In this document: positions 9,589-18,500 of the stretch, piece by piece | Layout: each line of letters opens with the position of its first letter | Position numbering within the stretch: position 1 is the stretch's first letter | Origin: Streptomyces caniscabiei | GTDB taxonomy: Bacteria > Actinomycetota > Actinomycetes > Streptomycetales > Streptomycetaceae | Assembly: GCF_014930365.1 (NCBI RefSeq) | Contig: NZ_JABXWI010000021.1 | Location: 1-64,000 of the forward strand | DNA: 64,000 nucleotides | Direction of reading: 5' to 3' | Position numbers and translations under genes: made by a program | Notes under the pieces: generated by a model | Seen by the model: the letters and a program-made list of their open reading frames with translations, nothing else | What the model was told of the DNA's origin: nothing | Databases searched by the model: none

Positions 9589-12500
9589 TCAGGTGAGGTC
9601 GCCGAACTCGCTGTCGATGAAGGCGAGGACCTCGTCGGCGGTGGCCTCGCGGAGGGTCTCGTCGCCGTCGGCGGGGCCGGCCGGCGTGGCCGCGGGGGTT
9701 TCCAGGAGGCGCAGGATCCGGCGGAGCCGTTCGGTCACCTCGGTGTGGGCGGGGTCGTCGGCGGTCAGGGCCTCGGCGCTGGTCTCCAGCCGGTCGAGGT
9801 CGCGGCGCAGCCGTTCCCGCGGGCTCGGTGCCGCGGGCAGGAGCCGCAGCAGCAGGTGGTCGGCGAGGGCGGTGGGCGAGGGGTGGTCGAAGACGAGGGT
9901 CGCCGGGACGTCCAGTCCGGTGGCCGCCTTGAGCTGGTTGCGGAGTTCGACGGCGGTGAGGGAGTCGAAGCCCTGGTCCTTGAACACCTGGTCGGGGTCG
10001 ACGTCGTCGGGCCGGGTGTGGCCGAGGACCTGGGCGGTGCGGTCCAGCACGAGGGCGAGGACACGGGCGTGGCGTTCTTCGTCGTGCAGGGCGATGAGGG
10101 AGGTCGTCAGGTCGGCGCCGGGCGCGTCCGGTCGCCGTACGGCCGCGCGGCGGGGCGGCGGGCCGAGCAGCGTGGACAGCAGGGCGGGGGTGGGCCGGTC
10201 CCCGTGGGCGGCGCGCAGCCGGGGCAGGTCGAGCGGGGCTGCGGTCAGGGCCGGGGTGCGGGCGGTGAGCGCGGCGTCGTACAGGGCGAGGGCCCGTTCG
10301 GTGGGGAGTGGGGTGGTGCCGGTGCGCAGGAGTCGTTCCCGGTCGCGGTCGCCGAGGGCGGCGGTCATGCCGCTGGTCTCGTCCCACAGCCCCCAGGCGA
10401 TGGAGACGGCCGGCAGGCCCTTGGCCGCGCGGCGTTCGGCCAGGGCGTCGAGGTAGGCGTTGGCCGCGCAATAGTTGGCCTGGCCGGCGGCGCCGAAGGT
10501 GGCGGAGGCGGAGGAGAACAGGACGAAGGAGGACAGGTCGAGGGCGCGGGTCAGCTCGTCGAGATGGCGGGCGCCGTGGGCCTTGGCGTGCAGGACGCGG
10601 TCGAGCCGGTCCGGGGTGAGGGAGGTCAGGACGCCGTCGTCGACGGTGCCGGCGCAGTGCACGACGCCGGTGAGTCGGTGACCGTCGGCCGCGAGGCGGT
10701 CCAGGAGCGCGGCCACGGCCGTCCGGTCGCCGATGTCGCAGGAGACGATGTCCGTCTCGGCGCCGACTGCGGCGAGTTCGTCCCGTAGTTCGGCCACGCC
10801 GGGGGCCGCGTCGCCCGTGCGTGAGGTCAGCACGAGGCGGCGTACGCCGTGCCCCGCGACCAGGTGGCGCGCCACCCGCGCGCCCAGGGTGCCGGTACCG
10901 CCGGTGACGAGGACCGTTCCGTCGGACGAGGGCTCGGGGGCGAGGGTGAGCACGGCCTTGCCGACGATCCGGGCCTGGGCGACAGCCCGGAAGGCCTCGG
11001 GCGCACGGTGGATGTCCCAGGTGGTGACGGGCGGCGGGGTCAGGCTGCCGTCGGCGTGGAGCGCGTTCAGTTCGGTGAGCATCTCCCGGATGCGGTCGGG
11101 GCCGGCGTCACCGAGATCGAAGGCGCGGTAGTGGACACCGGCGTGGTCGGCGGCGACCTGGTCCGGGTCGCGCGGATCGGTCTTGCCGATCTCGACGAAC
11201 ACGCCGCCGCGCGGCAGCAGTTCGAGGGAGGCGTCGGTGAACTCCCCGGCCAGGCAGTTCAGTACGACGTCCATGCCGGCACGGCCCGTACGGGCGAGGA
11301 ACCGCTCCCGGAAGCCGGTGTCACGGGAGTCCGCGATGTGCGCGTCGTCCAGCCCGGCGGCGCGCAGCGCCTCCCACTTGGGCCGAGAAGCCGTCGCGTA
11401 CACCTCGGCGCCCAGGTGGCGGGCGAGTCGCACGGCGGCGGAACCCACCCCGCCCGCCCCCGCGTGGACGAGCACCCGGTCGCCGGGGCCCAGCCCACCG
11501 AGGTCGCGCAGTCCGTACCAGGCCGTCAGATACGCCACGGGTGCGGCGGCGGCCCGTGCGAACGTCCAGCCCTCGGGCACGGGGGCGAGCAGCCGTTGGT
11601 CGGTGACGGCGACGGGCGCGAAGGCCGCGTCGAGCATGCCCGCCACGCGGTCGCCCGGCGCGAACCGGGTGACACCGGGGCCTGTCTCCAGCACCACTCC
11701 GGCACCCTCGATGCCCAGCTCGGCCGCGCCCGGATACATGTCGAGGGCGATCATCGTGTCCCGGAAGTTCAACCCGGCCGCGCGGACGGCGACCCGCACC
11801 TCGCCCGGCGCCAGGTCGCGTTCCGCGCCGGGGTGCGGCACCAGGCCCAGGCCGCTGATCGAGCCGCGCCGTACCGAGTCCAGCCGCCACGGGCCGACCG
11901 GCGCGCGAAGCACCGCCCCAGCCTCTTTATCCGCCCCTGCTTGTGCCGGGACCAGCCGCCGGCCGTACAGGCGTCCAGCCCGGACGGCCAGGTCGGGCTC
12001 CCCGCCGGCCAGGATCTCGGCCAGCGGAAGCGCGCTGTCAAGCCCGGCGGCACGCGGGGACGCGCCGTCGTCGTCCACCAGTACGAGGCGCCCCGGGTGT
12101 TCGGCCTGGGCCGCGCGCACCAGCCCGGCCACGGCGGCCTGGGCGAGGAGGTCGTCGTCCCCCTCGTCCGTCTCGTCGGTCCGTAGGTCCGCCGCGCCGA
12201 CGGCCGGCTCCGTCACCACGGCGGCCCGCCTGGTCACGACCACGAGCGGAACGGCCGTGTACCGCTCGTCGGTCACCCACCCCTGCAGCATCCGCAGCAC
12301 ACGGGCGGTGACGTCGTCGACCCGGCCGGACGGGCAGTGCGTCACCACGGCGTCGGGAAGGCCCTCGACACGGTCGAAGTCGACGTCCCCGTCCTCGGTC
12401 ACCGGCAACGGGACCGGCTCGACCGGGGCCGCGTCCGGCGGAAGGGGCAGGGCCGTCCACGCGACACGGAACAGGGCGTCACGGTCTGCGGCGGCGCCCG

Positions 12501-15500
12501 GCAGCCGTTCGGCCGAGGCCTCGCGCAGGGTCAGTCCCTCGACGGTGACGACCGGCGCACCCTCGACGTCCACCGCGGTCAGCCCCACGGCCCCGTCCGC
12601 ACCACGCGTCACGCGAACCCGCAGGGCGTCGGCGCCGGTCGCGTGGACCCGTACGCCGTTCCACGCGAACGGCAACCGGGCCGGGGCGCCCGGCGGCAGG
12701 TCCACGCCGAGGACGTGCAGGGCCGCGTCGAGCAGGGCGGGGTGCACGGCGAACCGTCCGGCCGCCGCCCGGTCGTCCTCGTCCAGTTCGACCTCGGCGT
12801 ACAGCGTGCCGTCGTCGGTCCGCAGGGCGGAGCGGAGCCCCTGGAACGACGGCCCGTAGGCGAACCCTGCCTCGACCAGGCCCGGGTAGAAGTCACCGAG
12901 CGGGAGCGGGACGACGGAGTCCGAGGGCCAGGAGAGGACGGCGGGGGCAGGATCGCCGGCCGGGGCGATGATCCCCTCGGCGTGCCGGGTCCAGGGCAGT
13001 TCGTCATCGGCGTTCCCGCCGGGGGCGACGGGCCGGGAGTGCACGGCGATCGCACGACGCCCCTCCTCGTCCGGCGCGCCGACGACGAGTTGCAGATCGG
13101 CCGCCTCCTCGCCGGACAGCGCCAGCGGGGTGGAGAGCGTCAGTTCGGACAGCTGCGGGCAACCGAGGCGCTGTCCGGCCCAGCACGCCATGTCCACATA
13201 GGCGGTGCCGGGCAGCAGGACGGTGCCGAGCACCCGGTGGTCCGCGAGCCAGGGCTGTGTCGCGGGCGTGATCCGTCCCGTGGCGATCACCTCCGCGTCG
13301 CCGGCCCGGACGAGCCAGGTGCGCAGCAGGGGGTGGTCGGCCGTGCCGAGACCGGCGGCCCGGAGCGCCCCGGCGGGCGCCGCGCCCGCCGTGTCGGGCC
13401 AGTAGCGGCGGTGTTGGAAGGCGTAGGTCGGCAGGTCCACCCGGCGGGCCCCGGTCCCGGCGAACACCGCCCGCCAGTCCACGGCCACCCCGTGCGCCCA
13501 CATCTCCGCCAGCGCGGCCGACAGCGCCACCGCCTCGTGCCGGTCCCGGCGCAGGGCGGCGACGCCCACCACGCCGGGGGCGCTCTGTTGCACCAGGGAG
13601 ACGAGGGAGCCGTCGGGGCCGATCTCCAGCACCGTGCCGATGTCCTGGGCCCGCAGAGCGCGCACCCCGTCCGCGAACCGCACCGTCGCCCGGACATGCC
13701 GCACCCAGTACTCCGGGGTCGACAACTCCTCCCCCGCCACCTCACCCGACACGTTCGACACGACCGGCACGGACGCCTCGTGGAACCTCACCCCCGCCAG
13801 CACCCCGGCGAAGTCCTCCAACATCGGCTCCATCAACACCGAGTGGAAGGCATGACTCACCGCCAGCCGCTTCACCCGCCGACCATCCGCCGCCAACCGC
13901 TCGACAACCTCGCGCATGGTGTCCTCCGCCCCCGACAGCACCAACGACGACGCACCATTCACCGCCGCCACACAGACACCGTCGGGCACCTCAGACTCAC
14001 GCGCCTCCACCACCCACATCACCCCACCCGACGGCAACCCCTGCATCAACCGACCACGCGCCGCCACCACCCGACACGCATCCCCCAACGACCACACACC
14101 CGCCACATGAGCCGCCACCAACTCCCCCAGCGAATGCCCCATCACCACATCCGCCCGCACCCCCCACGACTCCAGCAACCGAAACAGCGCCACCTCCACC
14201 GCGAACAACGCCGGCTGCGCCCACCCCGTCGACTCCAACTCCTCCGCCAGACCGTCGAAGACGACCTCCCTCAAGGCGTCCGGCAACAACCCCTCGAACC
14301 CCGCGCACACCTCCTCGAACGCCGCCGCGAACACCGGGTACGCCTCGTACAGGTCACGCCCCATACCGACCCGCTGCGCCCCCTGACCCGAGAACACCAC
14401 CGCCAGGCTGTTCGCGGCGCCGCCGCCCGAGCCGCGTACGAGCCCGGGGTACGGCCGGTCCTCGGCCAGTGCGTCGAGTGCGGCGCGGAAGGTCTCCTCG
14501 TCGGCCGCCGCGACGGCGGCGCGGTGGTCGAGCGTGGCCCGGTGCGCGGCGAGGGTGAGGCCGATGTCGTGCAGGGCGGGGCGCGTCAGGTCGCCGTCCA
14601 AGAAGTCACGCAGCTGTACGGCCTGGGCGCGCAGGGCCGCTGTGCTCCGGGCCGACAGCACCAGGGGCACGGCGGGCGAAGGATGACGGAACGGATGACG
14701 GACCGGCAGGTCGTGCCCCGCCCCGATCTCATCGCCCTGCTCCAGGATCAGATGGGCGTTGGTGCCGCTGACGCCGAACGAGGAGACGCCGGCCCGGCGT
14801 GGACGGTCCGACTCGGGCCAGGGCAGGTTCTCGGTGAGCAGCCGCACCGCGCCCGCCGACCAGTCCACGTGCCGGGTCGGCTCGTCGACGTGCAGTGTCT
14901 TCGGCAGCACACCGTGCCGCAGCGCGAGCACCGTCTTGATGACCCCCGCGAGACCGGCAGCGGCCTGGACGTGGCCGATGTTCGACTTCAACGACCCCAG
15001 ATACAGCGGCCGTTCACGGTCCTGGCCGTACGCCGCCAACAGGGCCTGCGCCTCGATCGGATCGCCCAGTCGCGTCCCGGTGCCGTGTGCCTCGACCGCG
15101 TCCACGTCCGACGAAGCCAGCCCCGCGACCGCCAACGCGTCCCGGATGACCCGCTGTTGGGACGGCCCGTTCGGCGCCGTCAGACCATTCGACGCACCGT
15201 CCTGATTCACCGCCGAACCCCGCACCACAGCCCACACCGGATGACCATTGCGGCGGGCGTCCGACAGTCTCTCCACCACCACCATGCCGACGCCCTCGCC
15301 CCAGCCCGTTCCGTCGGCCGCGTCCGCGAAGGCCTTGCAGCGGCCGTCGGGGGCGAGGCCGCCCTGCCGGGCGAAGGCCTCGTACGCGCCGGTGGTGGCC
15401 ATCACGGCGGCGCCGCCCACCAGGGCGAGGGCGCACTCGCCGTCGCGCAGGGCCCGGACGGCGTGGTGGAGGGCGACCAGGGAGGAGGAGCAGGCCGTGT

Positions 15501-18500
15501 CGACGGTGACCGCCGGGCCCTCCAGGCCGAGGGTGTAGGCGACCCGGCCGGAGAGCACGCTGCCGGCCGAGCCGGTCAGGGCGTAGTCCTTGCCCTCCTC
15601 GGTGGTGGCGGCCAGGGTCGCGTAGTCGAAGTGCCCGGCTCCGACGAAGACTCCGGTACGGCTGCCCCGCAGCGACAGCGGGTCGATGCCGGCTCGTTCG
15701 AGGGCCTCCCACGCAACCTCCAGCAGCAGCCGCTGCTGGGGGTCCATCGCCAGGGCCTCGCGGGGTGAGATGCCGAAGAAGGCGGCGTCGAAGCCCGCGA
15801 GGTCGTCGAGGAAGCCGCCCTCGCCGGGGAGGGCGTGGCCGTCGCCGAGTCCGGCGGTGTGCCAGCCCCGGTCGGCGGGAAAGGGGGTGATGCCGTCGCG
15901 GCCCTCGACGACCAGGCGCCACAGGTCCTCGGGCGACGTGACCCCGCCGGGCAGGCGGCAGGACAGGGCGACGACGGCGACGGGGTCCTCGACGAGCGTC
16001 GCTGTGCGGGCGGATCCGGGTGCGAGGACGGGTGCGTGCGGCTGTGCCGGTGTCGGTGTCGGTGTCGGTGCCCACGCGGGTATCAGCAGGGTGCGCAGTT
16101 CGGCGACCACGGCGGTGGGGGTGGGGTGGTCGAAGGCGAGGGTGCCGGGCAGGGTCAGGCCGGTGGCGGTGGTGAGCCGGTTGCGCAGGTCCACGGCGGT
16201 CACCGAGTCCAGGCCGAGGTCACGGAAGGTGGCGGTGGGGGCGACCTCGCTCGCGTCGGTGTGGCCTAGGGCCGTGGCCGCGCAGGAGCGGACGAGGTCC
16301 AGCAGGCGCCGGTCGCGTTCACGGTCGGTGAGGCCGGCGAGGACCTCCGCGAGCGCGGGGGTTTCGGCGGCGCGGGCTTCGTCGGGTGCGGGTCCGGTGG
16401 ACGGGGGCGCGTCGGCGGCTTCCGGGATGTCGTCGAGGAGGGTACGGCGGCGGGAGAGACGGAACCCGGTGGCGAAGGCCCGCCAGTCCATGTCGGTGAC
16501 CGTCACCGCGGTCTCGTCGTCGCCGACGGCGCCGAGCAGCGCGTCGACGGCCGTGTCCGGGTCCATGGCCCGTACGCCGATCCGCTCGAAGACGCGCTGG
16601 ATGCGGGCGTCGACCATCCCGCCGCCGCCCCAACTGCCCCACGCCACAGAGGTGGCGGCCAGACCACGTGCCCGGCGGCGGGCCGCGAGGGCGTCGAGGT
16701 GGGCGTTGGCGGCGGCGTACGCGGCCTGGCGGGCACCGCCCCAGACGGCGGCGCCGGAGGAGAAGAGGACGAACGCGTCGAGCGCGCGGTCGGCGAGGAT
16801 GTCGTCCAGGTGGCGGGCGCCGCTCACCTTGCCGTCCGCCATCGCGGCGAGGTCGGCGGACGTGGTGGTGTCGAGGCGGCCGAGCGCGCTGACGCCTGCG
16901 GCGTGCACGACGGCGGTGAGAGGGTGTTCGGCGGGGATCGCGTCGAGCACGGCGGCCAGTGCGTCCCGGTCGGCCACGTCGCAGGCGGCGAGTGTCACGC
17001 GGGTGCCCAAGGCCCTTAGTTCCTCGGCCAGTTCGGCGGCACCCGGGGCCTCGGCGCCCCGGCGGCCGGTCAGGACGAGGTGGTCGGCGCCGTCCCTGGC
17101 CAGGCGGCGGGCGACATGGCCGCCGAGGGCGCCCGTTCCGCCGGTGATCAGGACCGTGCCGCGGGGCCGCCACTTCCGGGCGGGGGTCTCGGTGCGACGC
17201 GGGGCGCGGACGAGGCGTCGGACGCGGGGGCCCGCCGCACGCAGCGCCCACTCCTGTTCGTCGCCGGGAGCGGCCAGGACCGCGCAGAGGGCGCGGGCCA
17301 CCGTCTCGTCGAGTCGCCTCGGCAGGTCGACGAGGCCGCCCCAGACGCCGGGCGCCTCCAGCCCCACGACCCGGCCGAGCCCCCAGATCTGGGCCTGCTC
17401 CGGAACCGGCCCGTCCTCGGCGTCGCCGAGCGTCTCTGCGGCCGGGGACGCGAGGTCGGAGCCGGTGGTGACGGCGCCGTGGGTGAGGCACCACAGCGGA
17501 GCGGACCCGCCGAGGTCCAGAAGCGCCTGAGCGGCCGTCAGGGTGGCGGCGACCCCTACGGGGACAGCGGGGTGGCCGGGGTGCGGACGTACGTCGGTGC
17601 CGAGCAGCGAGACGACTCCGGCGGCCGGGCCGTGCCGCCGCAACAGCCCGGCCAGTTCCTCACGGCCGGTGCCCGCACCGACCGCGATCCGGTCGACGCG
17701 CTCGGCCCCGTGCGCGATCAGCGCGTCCGCCACCCAGTCGGCCGGGCCGGAGCCGGGAGCCGTCGCGCGGACGGAGGTCGCGCGGACGTCCGTGGCATCG
17801 GCGTCCCCGGCACCGGCACCGGCGCCGCCGGACGACTCCGCGCCGTTGCCGAAGTCCGCGCCTCTCGCCCTCTCTTCCTCTTCCGGCACCAGCAGCACCC
17901 AGTCGCCCGTGAGCCGGGGAGCCGCCGGTTCGGGGACTGGCTTCCAGGTGACTTCGTAACGGCAGCGGGCGATGGTGGCGGTGCGGCGGGAGTCGGCTCG
18001 CCAGGCGGCCAGGGCGTGCACGGTGGCGGTGAGGGAGTCGTCGGGTCGTATGCCCAGCCGCGCGGCCACATCGGCCGCGTCGTCCCTGTCGACGGCTTCC
18101 CACAGGGCCGCCGTCGCGGGATCGTCCGGGTGGTCGGCCGTCGCGGGCCTGTTCAGCCAGTGCCGGGAGCGCTGGAAGGCGTAGGTGGGCAACTCCACGC
18201 GGCGCGCGCCGGTACCGACGAGCAGCGCCGTCCAGTCGACGGGGGCTCCGTGCACGTACGCCTCGGCGAGCGCCTCGACGAACCGTTCGGCCCGGCCGCC
18301 CCTTCCCCGGCGGAGGGTGCCGAGCACGGTGGCCTCCCGGCGGGTGGCGTCCAGGGTGCCCTGGACGGGGCCGACGAGCACCGGGTGCGGGCTGACCTCG
18401 ATGAACAGGGTGTGTCCGTCGTCGAGCGCGGCGCGGGTGGCCTCCTCGAACCTGACGGTGCGGCGCAGACTGCGGTACCAGTAGCCGGCGTCGAGTGCCG

